Part shown: in pieces, positions 40,777-49,127 of the stretch
How the letters are laid out: the number at the start of each line of letters is the position of its first letter
How positions within the stretch are numbered: the first letter of the stretch is position 1
Assembly: GCA_046330395.1 (NCBI GenBank)
Contig: JAXLSS010000015.1
Span: forward strand, 1-64,000
Length of the DNA stretch: 64,000 nt
DNA from: Ga0077560 sp046330395
GTDB taxonomy: Bacteria > Actinomycetota > Thermoleophilia > Miltoncostaeales > Miltoncostaeaceae
Direction: 5' to 3'
Notes under the pieces: model-generated
Databases searched by the model: none
What the model saw: only the letters and a program-made list of their open reading frames with translations
Told to the model about the DNA's origin: nothing
Made by a program: the position numbers and the translations under genes

Positions 40777-40788
40777 CGACCCGGCACC

Positions 40789-40822
40789 CCGCCGCGCCCC
40801 CGTCAGGCCGCGGGCGCGGCGG
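40789..40822. terminator. bidirectional terminator
   Basis: An 11-bp perfect stem (40789-40799 with 40812-40822) with a 12-base loop lies exactly between two convergent stop codons. Confidence 0.7.
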
Positions 40823-41452
40823 CTACCGGGGTCCGGCCTGGTCGAGGTACCAGTGGCGGCCCGCGCTGGCCAGCCAACCGTCGCCGGCCGGCACCAGCAT
40901 GAACCGGCTGATGGTGCGCTGACCGCCCACCTGGTCGGTGTACATCAGCTCCACCGACACCGGGCGCCGCTGCAGGATGCTGTCGGCGATCTCTCCGTGG
41001 GCGTCGTCGCCGGTGTCCCGCAGCGCGCCCTGCCACAGGCCGATGTCCCCGGGAGGGATGTACAGGTCGCGCACCAGCGTCCGGAACCCGTCGGCGGGGA
41101 TGTGGTCGGTGGCGGAGGTCACCACGCCGGACCGCACGTGCCAGCCCTGCAGCACGGCGATGCCCGCACCCACGTTGCGCAGGCTCAGCGCGAGGTACAC
41201 CACCCCCTCAAGGTGCTCCACCGCGGCGCCCCCGCCGCGCACGTGCACCCAGTGCCGGTCCACGAACATGATCTTCTGCTCGGGGTCGTCCAGCCGCGAC
41301 TGCAGCAGCACCGGGCGGCGCTGCTCCTGCAGGCCCAGCTCCGCGATGCGGGCCGACCGGTTGGCCGACCGCACCGACGCGAACGTGGCCACCGCCAGCA
41401 CCAGCGTGCCGGCCGCCGTCGCGAGGGATGAGATGGTGGCCCAGTCGGTCAT
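40823..41452 (-). CDS. Hypothetical protein with one N-terminal membrane anchor
   Basis: 209 residues. One hydrophobic span (ISSLATAAGTLVLAVATFASV) is followed by a basic stretch RSANRSARIAELGLQEQRRP and a soluble beta-rich domain (VVYLALSLRNVGAGIAVLQGW, SVELMYTDQVGGQRTISRFML). The anchor-plus-domain layout, with LxxQRRPVLLQ after the helix, is common in actinobacterial proteins of unknown function. ATG 41452 is the first in-frame start before the helix. Divergent from mutB. Confidence 0.6.
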   Translation of the reverse strand: MTDWATISSLATAAGTLVLAVATFASVRSANRSARIAELGLQEQRRPVLLQSRLDDPEQKIMFVDRHWVHVRGGGAAVEHLEGVVYLALSLRNVGAGIAVLQGWHVRSGVVTSATDHIPADGFRTLVRDLYIPPGDIGLWQGALRDTGDDAHGEIADSILQRRPVSVELMYTDQVGGQRTISRFMLVPAGDGWLASAGRHWYLDQAGPR

Positions 41453-41586
41453 GGGTGCGTCCGGCGGCGCCCGGTGCGGGGCCCTCCGCGGGAGGGCGCA
41501 TGGTACCCACGCGCGGCGGCCGGATGAGCCCATCCCGGGTGCGCATCGGGCGGCGTGTGGCCTCCCCAACGGTACCCGGAAGCCCA

Positions 41587-41592
41587 TATATT
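41587..41592 (+). promoter_or_regulatory. -10 element TATATT of mutB
   Basis: TATATT in an otherwise GC-rich gap predicts an RNA start near 41599; a leader of about 30 bases ends with GAGGGA just before ATG 41630. Confidence 0.45.
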
Positions 41593-41629
41593 CGGTTGCG
41601 GGAACGAACGTCGGCCGAAGCGAGGGACC

Positions 41630-43777
41630 ATGAGCGGGGAACGCGACGACTTGGCAGTGTGGGAGGCCGCGGCACAGAAGGAGCTGAGGGACCGCTCGCT
41701 GTCGGACCTCACGCGGGTCACGCCGGAGGGCATCCCCGTGAAGCCGCTGTACACCGCGGCCGACCTGGAGGGCCTGGAGGACACGGGTTCGCTGCCGGGG
41801 TTCGCGCCCTTCCTGCGGGGGGTGCGCGCCACCATGTACGCCAACCGGCCCTGGACCGTCCGCCAGTACGCCGGCTTCTCCACCGCCGAGGAGAGCAACG
41901 CCTTCTACCGCCGCAACCTGGCGGCGGGGCAGATGGGGTTGTCGGTGGCGTTCGACCTGGCCACCCACCGCGGCTATGACAGCGATCACCCGCGGGTGGA
42001 GGGCGACGTGGGCAAGGCCGGCGTGGCCATCGACACCGTCGAGGACATGAAGATCCTGTTCGACGGGATCCCGCTGGACAAGATGTCGGTGTCGATGACC
42101 ATGAACGGCGCGGTGCTGCCGGTGATGGCCTTCTACATCGTGGCCGCCGAGGAGCAGGGCGTGGCCCCGGAGCAGCTGGCGGGCACGGTGCAGAACGACA
42201 TCCTCAAGGAGTTCATGGTCCGCAACACCTACATCTATCCGCCCGCGCCCAGCATGCGGATCGTGGCCGACATCATCGACTACACCGCCCGTCGCATGCC
42301 GAAGTTCAACTCCATCTCCATCTCCGGGTACCACATGCAGGAGGCGGGGGCCACGGCGGTGCAGGAGCTGGGCTTCACCATCGCGGACGGCCTGGAGTAC
42401 GTGCGGGCCGCGGTGTCACGCGGGCTGGACGTGGACGCCTTCGCTCCCCGGCTGTCGTTCTTCTTCGCCATGGGCATGGACTTCTTCATGGAGGTGGCCA
42501 AGCTCCGTGCGGCGCGGGTGCTGTGGGCCCGGGTGATGGCGCCGTTCAGCCCGGCCAAACCGGCCAGTTCGATGCTGCGCACGCACTGCCAGACCTCGGG
42601 CGTGTCACTCACCGAGCAGGATCCCTACAACAACGTGGTGCGCACCACCCTGGAGGCCCTGGCCGCGGTCCTGGGGGGCACGCAGAGCCTGCACACCAAC
42701 AGCTTCGACGAGGCCATCGCGCTGCCCACCGACTTCTCCGCGCGCATCGCGCGCAACACCCAGCTGATCATCGCCGAGGAGTCGGGCGTGACCCGCGTGG
42801 TGGACCCCCTGGGCGGCAGCTACTACGTGGAGTCGCTCACCCACTCGCTGGTGGAGGCCGCATGGGACCTCATCGGCGAGGTGGAGGATCTGGGCGGGAT
42901 GACGGCGGCCGTGGCGGCAGGGATGCCCAAGACGCGCATCGAGGAGGCGTCGGCACGGCGTCAGGCGCGGGTGGACCGCGGCGAGGAGACCATCGTGGGC
43001 GTCAACCGCTACCGCAGCGAGGCGCACGACCCCATCGACATCCTGGAGGTGGACAACCGGGCGGTGCGCGAGCAGCAGGTGGCGCGCCTGGTGCGCGTGC
43101 GCGCCGAGCGCGACGCCGCCGCGGCCGAGGCGGCGCTGGCCGCCCTGCGCGCCGGCGCCGAGGACGGCACCAGCAACCTGCTGGCCCTGTGCGTGGAGGC
43201 CGCCCGGGCCCGCTGCAGCGTCGGGGAGATCTCGGACGCCATGGAGGCGGTGTTCGGCCGCCACCGCGCGGAGGTGCAGAGCATCCACGGGGTGTACGGG
43301 GCCGCCTACCAGGACGACCCCGGGTTCGCCGCCATCCGCGCCCGGGTGGACGAGTTCGCCCGCGCCGTGGGCCGCCGCCCGCGCATGCTGGTGGCCAAGA
43401 TGGGCCAGGACGGGCACGACCGGGGCGCCAAGGTCATCGCCACGGCGTTCGCGGACATGGGGTTCGACGTCGAGGTGGGGCCGCTGTTCCAGACGCCGGC
43501 CGAGGTGGCCCGCGACGCGGTGGACGGCGACGTGCACCTGGTGGGTGTCTCCACGCACGCCGCCGGGCACAAGACCCTGGTGCCGCAGCTGATCCAGGAA
43601 CTGCACACCCTGGGCGTGGACGACCCGCTGGTGGTGTGCGGCGGGGTGGTGCCCGCCCAGGACTACGACGCGCTGACCCAGGCGGGCGTGGCCGCCATCT
43701 TCGGGCCCGGCACCAACATCCCGGCCGCGGCGGCCGAGGTGATGGAGCTGCTGGAGGGCAGGCGCGTGGCGGCGTGA
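41630..43777 (+). CDS. mutB: Methylmalonyl-CoA mutase, large (catalytic) subunit
   Basis: Adenosylcobalamin enzyme interconverting succinyl-CoA and methylmalonyl-CoA. 715 residues: catalytic TIM barrel (RGVRATMYANRPWTVRQYAGFSTAEESNAFYR, SVAFDLATHRGYDSDHPRVEGDVGKAGVAIDTVEDM, SISGYHMQEAGA, RTHCQTSGVSLTEQDPYNNVVRT) and C-terminal B12 domain with DGHDRGAKVIA, where H596 is the lower cobalt ligand, and GVSTHAAGHKTLVPQL. ATG 41630 has GAGGGA upstream. meaB follows with GTGA overlap. No small mutA subunit is adjacent, so it may act as homodimer or pair with a distant subunit. Confidence 0.95.
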   Translation: MSGERDDLAVWEAAAQKELRDRSLSDLTRVTPEGIPVKPLYTAADLEGLEDTGSLPGFAPFLRGVRATMYANRPWTVRQYAGFSTAEESNAFYRRNLAAGQMGLSVAFDLATHRGYDSDHPRVEGDVGKAGVAIDTVEDMKILFDGIPLDKMSVSMTMNGAVLPVMAFYIVAAEEQGVAPEQLAGTVQNDILKEFMVRNTYIYPPAPSMRIVADIIDYTARRMPKFNSISISGYHMQEAGATAVQELGFTIADGLEYVRAAVSRGLDVDAFAPRLSFFFAMGMDFFMEVAKLRAARVLWARVMAPFSPAKPASSMLRTHCQTSGVSLTEQDPYNNVVRTTLEALAAVLGGTQSLHTNSFDEAIALPTDFSARIARNTQLIIAEESGVTRVVDPLGGSYYVESLTHSLVEAAWDLIGEVEDLGGMTAAVAAGMPKTRIEEASARRQARVDRGEETIVGVNRYRSEAHDPIDILEVDNRAVREQQVARLVRVRAERDAAAAEAALAALRAGAEDGTSNLLALCVEAARARCSVGEISDAMEAVFGRHRAEVQSIHGVYGAAYQDDPGFAAIRARVDEFARAVGRRPRMLVAKMGQDGHDRGAKVIATAFADMGFDVEVGPLFQTPAEVARDAVDGDVHLVGVSTHAAGHKTLVPQLIQELHTLGVDDPLVVCGGVVPAQDYDALTQAGVAAIFGPGTNIPAAAAEVMELLEGRRVAA

Positions 43778-44769
43778 GCACCGCGGGCGGCGGCGCCCTG
43801 GCGGATGCGGTGCGCCGGGGCGATCGCTCCGCCCTGGCGCGCGCCATCACGCTGGTGGAGTCCACGCGGGCGGATCACCGCCGGACTGCCGACGCGCTGC
43901 TGCAGGAGCTGCTGCCGCACACCGGCGGCGCGCTGCGGCTGGGCATCACCGGCTCGCCGGGCGTGGGCAAGAGCAGCCTCATCGAGACCCTGGGCCTGCA
44001 CCTGGTGGATGCCGGGCTGCGGCTGGCCGTGCTGGCCGTGGATCCGTCCAGTGCCAGGGGCGGGGGCTCCATCCTGGGTGACAAGACGCGCATGGCCGAG
44101 TTGTCGCGCCGGCCGGAGGCGTTCATCCGGCCCTCGCCGGCCGGCACCACGCTGGGCGGGGTGGCCCGGCGCACCCGCGAGGCGCTGCTGCTGTGCGAGG
44201 CCTGGGGCGCGGACGTGGTGATCGTGGAGACGGTGGGGGTGGGTCAGTCCGAGACCGCCGTGGCCGGCATGACCGACCTGTTCCTGCTGCTGGTGGCGCC
44301 CGGGGGCGGCGATGAGCTGCAGGGCATCAAGCGCGGGATCATGGAGCTGGCCGACCTGGTGGCGGTGAACAAGGCCGACGGCGACCTCCGGGCGGCCGCC
44401 GGACGGGCCGTGGCGGCCTACCGGGGGGCGCTGGCGCTGATGGTGCCCCGGCACGCGGGCCTGCCGGCCACGGCCGTGGCCGTCTCCGCCCACGAGGACG
44501 AGGGCGTGCACGAGCTGTGGCAGGCCCTGTGCGATCGGCGCGACACCCTGCGCGACGGCGGGGCGCTGCGCGCCCTGCGGGCCCACCAGGCGGTGGAGTG
44601 GATGTGGTGGGAGGTCCGCGAAAGCCTCCTGGAACGCGCACGCGGGGCGGCCGGGCCCCTGGCCGCGCGCCTGGAACACGACGTGGCGGCCGGCGGCCTG
44701 ATGCCGCACCGGGCCGCGCAGGACCTCATCGCGGCCGTGCTGGCCGCGCCGGGTCCGGCGGGGGACTGA
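43774..44769 (+). CDS. meaB: Methylmalonyl-CoA mutase-associated GTPase MeaB
   Basis: 331-residue G3E-family GTPase chaperone that guards cofactor loading of methylmalonyl-CoA mutase. Walker A GITGSPGVGKSSLIETLG, AVDPSSARGGGSILGDKTRM (switch region), VVIVETVGVGQSETAVAGMTD (Walker B), and the guanine-specific NKAD in LADLVAVNKADGD. The C-terminal helix pair includes HQAVEWMWWEVRESLLER. GTG 43774 overlaps the mutB stop, so both proteins are made together. Confidence 0.95.
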   Translation: MSTAGGGALADAVRRGDRSALARAITLVESTRADHRRTADALLQELLPHTGGALRLGITGSPGVGKSSLIETLGLHLVDAGLRLAVLAVDPSSARGGGSILGDKTRMAELSRRPEAFIRPSPAGTTLGGVARRTREALLLCEAWGADVVIVETVGVGQSETAVAGMTDLFLLLVAPGGGDELQGIKRGIMELADLVAVNKADGDLRAAAGRAVAAYRGALALMVPRHAGLPATAVAVSAHEDEGVHELWQALCDRRDTLRDGGALRALRAHQAVEWMWWEVRESLLERARGAAGPLAARLEHDVAAGGLMPHRAAQDLIAAVLAAPGPAGD

Positions 44770-44796
44770 CACCCCGTCGGACCCGCGTGCGGCGGA

Positions 44797-46335
44797 TCAG
44801 CCGGTGACCGGCGTGCGGCGGGGCGGCGTGGGCGTGGTGGGGTTGCCCGTCACGTGCGGCCTGCGCACCGGCGCCGCCACCACCCGCACGGAGAACGCCG
44901 ACCGCACCGTGGGGGCGTTCTGCGCACCCGCGATGGCGGAGGTCATCCGGCTGCCCCGCACCGACGCGCCGAACCGCAGCGACATGCTGAGGGTCTGGCT
45001 GCTGCCGGGGGCCAGGTCGCCCAGGCGCCACAGCGGCTTGCCGTTGAGGACCTGCGAGCCCTCGGGCGTGCCGGCCAGCACGGCGCCGCTGGGCGCGTAC
45101 CCGCGCACCACCACTCCGGTGGCGGTGTTGGCGCCCGTGTTGCGCACGGTGATGGTGTAGGTGCCGGCGCGACCCACCACGGCACGCGGGGTGCCACCGG
45201 TGGCCACCCGCAGCGTGGTCTGGTTCTGCAGCGTCGACACCGGCGGGTTCTGGCCCGTCACCAGCGAGCAGGCGCCACCGGCCACGGTGACCGGGTGCAC
45301 GGCGGTGTTGTTGGCCGGGTTGGCGTCCACGATGGCCGCGGTGCTGAACCCGACGCTGGCGTTGTTGGCGGCACCGGTGGCGCACTGGTCGGCGGTGATG
45401 GCCCGGCTGCCAACGAACGTGAGCTTGGCCTGCGGGGCCAGCATCACCGGCTGCAGGCCCACGGCGCTGAGGCCGCTGAGCGTGGGGTCGGTCACCGACA
45501 CGGCGTTGGTGGGCACCGCCACGTCCCCGGTGTTGGTGACCGTGAGGGTGTACAGGGCGGTCTGCCCGGGGCTGTAGGTGGTGGCGTCGGTGGCCGCGGT
45601 CAGGCTGAGGTCGCTGACACAACTGACCACCACCGAACCGGTGGCGGCGTTGTTGGCCAGGCTCGACTCGGGGGTGTCGATCAGGCCGGGCCCGAGCGTC
45701 ACCTCCCCCTTGCCGCTGATGGTGGCACCGCACTGGTCGGCGGTGGCCCGGGTGATGCCTTTGAACTGCAGGGCCTCACCGGGCATGAGATCGCTGGGCG
45801 GATCCCCGGCGAAGGTGAGCGGCGGGAGCCCCGTCGTGCTGAACACGATCGCATCGCGCGGCACGGGGGTGGTCCCCGTGTTGCGGACCAGCAGCGTCCA
45901 CACCACGTCCTCTCCCGGGCGCGCCTGGGCGCGATCGGGAGCGATCTCGACCGACAGGTCGAAATTGCAGCGCGGGGTGGCCGCCGACGCGGTGACCGTC
46001 TTGCCGTCCAGGTTCCAGGTGATCGAGCCGTTGAAGTCCACGGCGAAATCCATGTGCTCGAACGTGGAGCTGAAGCCGGGTTGCAGCGGCGTGTCCGGAG
46101 CGAAGAGCGTTTTCTGGCCGCGGTCGCTCGGCGCGGGGGTGAAGCGGTTGGTCGCCCCGATGGGCAGCAGCACATCTGCAGCGGTCGGGTTGGAGTACCC
46201 GAAGTAGGCCGTGAGACCACCGGGACGCGTCGCGACACAACTCAGTACGGGGGTGACCGCGGCGGCGCTGGAGGCGGAGACCAGCGCGGCCCCGGCTGCC
46301 AGAACGCCCGCGGACAGGAGTGCGCGGTTCGTCAT
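44797..46335 (-). CDS. Secreted DUF11/CARDB-like repeat protein
   Basis: 512 residues with a signal peptide (RALLSAGVLAAGAALVSASSAAA). It carries several beta-sandwich repeats of the DUF11 kind: DLSVEIAPDRAQARPGEDVVWTLLVRNTG, DLSLTAATDATTYSPGQTALYTLTVTNTGD and ATGGTPRAVVGRAGTYTITVRNTGANTA, each with Asn-Thr-Gly turns. Cysteines occur between repeats (CGATIS, SCVSD, QCATG). Likely cell-surface or exported; no enzyme motif. ATG 46335 follows the hexamer GAGACT by seven bases. A C-terminal Pro/Thr tail ends without a sorting signal. Confidence 0.75.
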   Translation of the reverse strand: MTNRALLSAGVLAAGAALVSASSAAAVTPVLSCVATRPGGLTAYFGYSNPTAADVLLPIGATNRFTPAPSDRGQKTLFAPDTPLQPGFSSTFEHMDFAVDFNGSITWNLDGKTVTASAATPRCNFDLSVEIAPDRAQARPGEDVVWTLLVRNTGTTPVPRDAIVFSTTGLPPLTFAGDPPSDLMPGEALQFKGITRATADQCGATISGKGEVTLGPGLIDTPESSLANNAATGSVVVSCVSDLSLTAATDATTYSPGQTALYTLTVTNTGDVAVPTNAVSVTDPTLSGLSAVGLQPVMLAPQAKLTFVGSRAITADQCATGAANNASVGFSTAAIVDANPANNTAVHPVTVAGGACSLVTGQNPPVSTLQNQTTLRVATGGTPRAVVGRAGTYTITVRNTGANTATGVVVRGYAPSGAVLAGTPEGSQVLNGKPLWRLGDLAPGSSQTLSMSLRFGASVRGSRMTSAIAGAQNAPTVRSAFSVRVVAAPVRRPHVTGNPTTPTPPRRTPVTG

Positions 46336-46408
46336 GGCGCGCAGTCTCCCATTTTGCACGGACGGACGGAACCCACGCGAACGTATCGGCGCCCGGAGAT
46401 GGCTGGAC

Positions 46409-47425
46409 CTATTCGGCCATGTCGTGCAGCGCGGGCACCGGACCCAGCACCACCACGAGGTCGCCCGGGCCCAGCCGGGTCTCCGGCGGCGGCGCCGGGA
46501 TGAGCGTCCCGGTGCGCGCCGGCTGCAGCGCCAGCATGGTGGTGCCCTCGAAGCGGGCCGCCACGTCGGCCACCATCAGCCCGTCCAGCACCGAGCCGGC
46601 GCGCACCATCAGCTCCTCCAGCCGGAGGGCGTGGTCGGCGCTGACCAGGTCCACGAAGTCCACCACCGCGGGGCGCATCGACAGGGAGGCCATGAGGCGG
46701 CCGGACAGGGTGTACGGCTGCACCACGCGGTCGGCGCCGGCCCGCTGCAGCCGGTCGATGGAGTCGGGGCTGGAGGCGCGGGCCACGATCACCAGGTCCG
46801 AGCGGATGGAGCGGCCCGTGAGCGTGACGTAGACGTTCAGGGCGTCGGAGTCCATGGCGCACACCAGGCCCCGCGCATGCTCGATGCCGGCAGCGCGCAG
46901 GGTGGCCTCGCTGGTGGCGTCCTCGCTGAGGTAGGGCAGGCCGGTCTCGCGCACCGCCTGGTCCCGCTCGGGGTTGTTGGTGATGATCACCACCGGGATG
47001 CGCTGCGCCACGAACTCGTTGGCGGCGGCCACGCCCACGCGGCCGAAGCCGCAGATGATGTAGTGGTCGCGCAGGCTGCCGATGTCGCGTCGCACGCGTG
47101 CCCTCCGGATGACTTTTTGCAGGTCGCCCGACATCACGATCTCGGTGCTGGCCGCGAAGAACACCGCGAACAGGGTGGTGACGCCGAACAGGATGAGGCT
47201 CATGGTGAACAGCTCGCCGCCCGTGCCCAGCGGCCGCACCTCCTTGTAGCCGATGGTGCTGAGCGTGATCACGGTCATGTACGCGGCCTCGCGCAGCGAC
47301 CACCCCAGGAACACCATGTAGCCGACGATGCCGTAGAGGGTCACCCCGACCATGGCGAACACCGCGGGGCGGTGGCGCCGGATGAGGCCGGGCAGGGTGG
47401 TGGTGGACGCCGACACGCCCCGCAT
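46409..47425 (-). CDS. Two-helix ion channel with RCK/TrkA-N and TrkA-C domains
   Basis: 338 residues arranged like the K+ channel MthK: helix 1 (RPAVFAMVGVTLYGIVGYMVFL), pore loop with filter TLSTIGYKEVRPL, helix 2 (LFTMSLILFGVTTLFAVFFAA), then an RCK domain with NAD-type loop YIICGFGRVGVAAANEF and VITNNPE, and a TrkA-C domain (LQPARTGTLIPAPPPETRLGPGDLVVVLG). The filter reads T-I-G-Y-K-E rather than TVGYGD, so a lysine occupies the place of the third glycine; selectivity may not be pure K+. ATG 47425 is taken as start, GTG 47416 being possible. Confidence 0.85.
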   Translation of the reverse strand: MRGVSASTTTLPGLIRRHRPAVFAMVGVTLYGIVGYMVFLGWSLREAAYMTVITLSTIGYKEVRPLGTGGELFTMSLILFGVTTLFAVFFAASTEIVMSGDLQKVIRRARVRRDIGSLRDHYIICGFGRVGVAAANEFVAQRIPVVIITNNPERDQAVRETGLPYLSEDATSEATLRAAGIEHARGLVCAMDSDALNVYVTLTGRSIRSDLVIVARASSPDSIDRLQRAGADRVVQPYTLSGRLMASLSMRPAVVDFVDLVSADHALRLEELMVRAGSVLDGLMVADVAARFEGTTMLALQPARTGTLIPAPPPETRLGPGDLVVVLGPVPALHDMAE

Positions 47426-47572
47426 TCTTCCAACGGGACCCGCCGTCACCGAAATCCGGCCCCGTTTCGGGCTGATTCCCGCAATTTGCGAACGAATTCG
47501 GTGTCCGGGGGAGAGGCGGGGGAGGACGCGGAGGACTGGCGGGCCGCGCGGGACGGCGCTTGACTGCGGGAG

Positions 47573-48604
47573 ATGCCGCTCCCCATGAACCTTCCCCGAC
47601 CGTTCCGTCACCCCCGTGCAGTGCTGCACCGGTGCGTGCTCGCCGTGCTGCTGGCCCTGACGGCCGGCCCGGCCGCCGCCCAGGTGACCGTGCGCCCCGG
47701 CGACACCCTCTCGGCCATCGCGGCGCGCAACGGGGTCAGCGCGTCGTCGCTGGCGGCCGCCAACGGCATCCACGACCCCAACCTGGTGGTCGCCGGAACG
47801 GTGCTGCACCTGCCGGGGTCCGGCGCCGCCGCCGCTCCCACCGCGGGCACGGTCAGCGTGCGACCCGGGGACACCCTCTCGGCCATCGCGGCCGCCCACG
47901 GCGTCAGCGTGGCGCGTCTGGCTGCGGCCAACGGCATCACCAACCCCAACTTGCTCACGGTGGGCCGACGTCTGCGTCTACCGGCCGGGGCCACGGGCTC
48001 GGCCACCGGTGGCACCATCACCACCACCGCCGGGGTCGGCACGATCACGGTGGCCCCCGGCCAGACGCTGGCGGCCATCGCCGCGGCGCATGGCACCTCG
48101 GTGGGCACGCTGGTGGGCCTCAACGGCCTGTCCAACCCCAACATGCTGCGCGTGGGGCAGACGCTGCGGGTGCCCGGCGGACGCGGCGACACGTCGTTCG
48201 TGACGGTGAGCGTCGCGCGCGGCAGCGTGGGTCCCCTCATCGCCGCGGCCGCGGCGCGGCACGGGGTGGACCCGTGGCTGGCGCGCGCGGTGGCGTGGCA
48301 GGAGAGCGGGTTCAACCAGTACATGCGCTCCAGCACCGGGGCCATGGGCGTGATGCAGCTGATGCCGGACACCGCCGCGTGGGTGGGCCCGTCGCTGCTG
48401 GGCCGGCACGTGGACCCCGGCAACGTGTACGACAACATCGAGGCGGGCGTGGCCTACCTGGCCTGGCTGCAGCGGCACACCGGCTCGTGGCGCCGCACCG
48501 CCATGGCGTACTACCAGGGCCTGCGCTCGCTGCGGCTGCGGGGGCCGTACACCGACACCACGGCGTACGCCACGTCGGTGCTGGCGCTGCGGGGCCGGGT
48601 CTAA
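47573..48604 (+). CDS. Secreted lytic transglycosylase with three LysM domains
   Basis: 343 residues. Signal peptide (HRCVLAVLLALTAGPAAAQ) then three LysM peptidoglycan-binding repeats: VTVRPGDTLSAIAARNGVS, VSVRPGDTLSAIAAAHGVS and ITVAPGQTLAAIAAAHGTS, separated by Ala/Thr-rich linkers. The C-terminal SLT domain has the catalytic Glu in VAWQESGFNQYMRSSTGAMGVMQLMPDTA and later NVYDNIEAGVAYLAWL and AYYQGLRSLR. It should cut glycan strands of the wall. ATG 47573 or ATG 47585 may be the start. Its end overlaps the convergent gene by 4 bp. Confidence 0.9.
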   Translation: MPLPMNLPRPFRHPRAVLHRCVLAVLLALTAGPAAAQVTVRPGDTLSAIAARNGVSASSLAAANGIHDPNLVVAGTVLHLPGSGAAAAPTAGTVSVRPGDTLSAIAAAHGVSVARLAAANGITNPNLLTVGRRLRLPAGATGSATGGTITTTAGVGTITVAPGQTLAAIAAAHGTSVGTLVGLNGLSNPNMLRVGQTLRVPGGRGDTSFVTVSVARGSVGPLIAAAAARHGVDPWLARAVAWQESGFNQYMRSSTGAMGVMQLMPDTAAWVGPSLLGRHVDPGNVYDNIEAGVAYLAWLQRHTGSWRRTAMAYYQGLRSLRLRGPYTDTTAYATSVLALRGRV

Positions 48605-49086
48605 CCGGCCGGGGCGCGCCGGGTCACCGCACGGCGGCCCACTCCCACAAGCCCGTCGGGGGCCTGGCGCATGCTGACGGCCCCGCCCGCCCGGTCGGCG
48701 TGCATCAGCCACCACCAGCCGGCCAGGTTCACCACGCCGGTGCCGAACGCGATGCCGGCCATCAGGGGCGCCAGCCGCGAGTGCGCAAGGGCGGAGAGCC
48801 CCACCAGCACCGCCACGAACAGCAGCTCCACCGCGATGCGCAGCAGCGTGCGGCGCGGCTCCTCCACCGACGCGCCGGGCGGCGTGGGGGGCGCGTGACG
48901 CACCGACGCCTGCAGCCACCGCAGGTTCACGGCGCCCAGCACGCACATCATGATCATCCCCATGATGAGGAACGACCGCAGCGCGGTGCCGCGGTCCGGG
49001 GACGCCGCCCACCCGGCGATCCCCACCAGCAGATACCCGATGGCGTAGCCCCGGTATTCGCGGCTGAGGGGTGCGACGACCGGCAT
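48601..49086 (-). CDS. Hypothetical four-helix membrane protein
   Basis: 161 residues with four hydrophobic spans: GYAIGYLLVGIAGWAA, FLIMGMIMMCVLGAVNL, IAVELLFVAVLVGLSAL and LMAGIAFGTGVVNLAGWWWLM. No named family recognised. ATG 49086 gives MPVVAPLSREYRG before the first helix; GTG 49101 is an alternative. Divergent from ligD with 41 bases between. Confidence 0.6.
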   Translation of the reverse strand: MPVVAPLSREYRGYAIGYLLVGIAGWAASPDRGTALRSFLIMGMIMMCVLGAVNLRWLQASVRHAPPTPPGASVEEPRRTLLRIAVELLFVAVLVGLSALAHSRLAPLMAGIAFGTGVVNLAGWWWLMHADRAGGAVSMRQAPDGLVGVGRRAVTRRAPAG

Positions 49087-49114
49087 CGGCGTGAGTGTGA
49101 CACGCCGCGCATGG

Positions 49115-49120
49115 GACAAT
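49115..49120 (+). promoter_or_regulatory. -10-like GACAAT before ligD
   Basis: GACAAT ends seven bases before ATG 49128, the same spacing as at other leaderless starts, but with G in place of the first T. Confidence 0.3.
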
Positions 49121-49127
49121 CGCCGGG

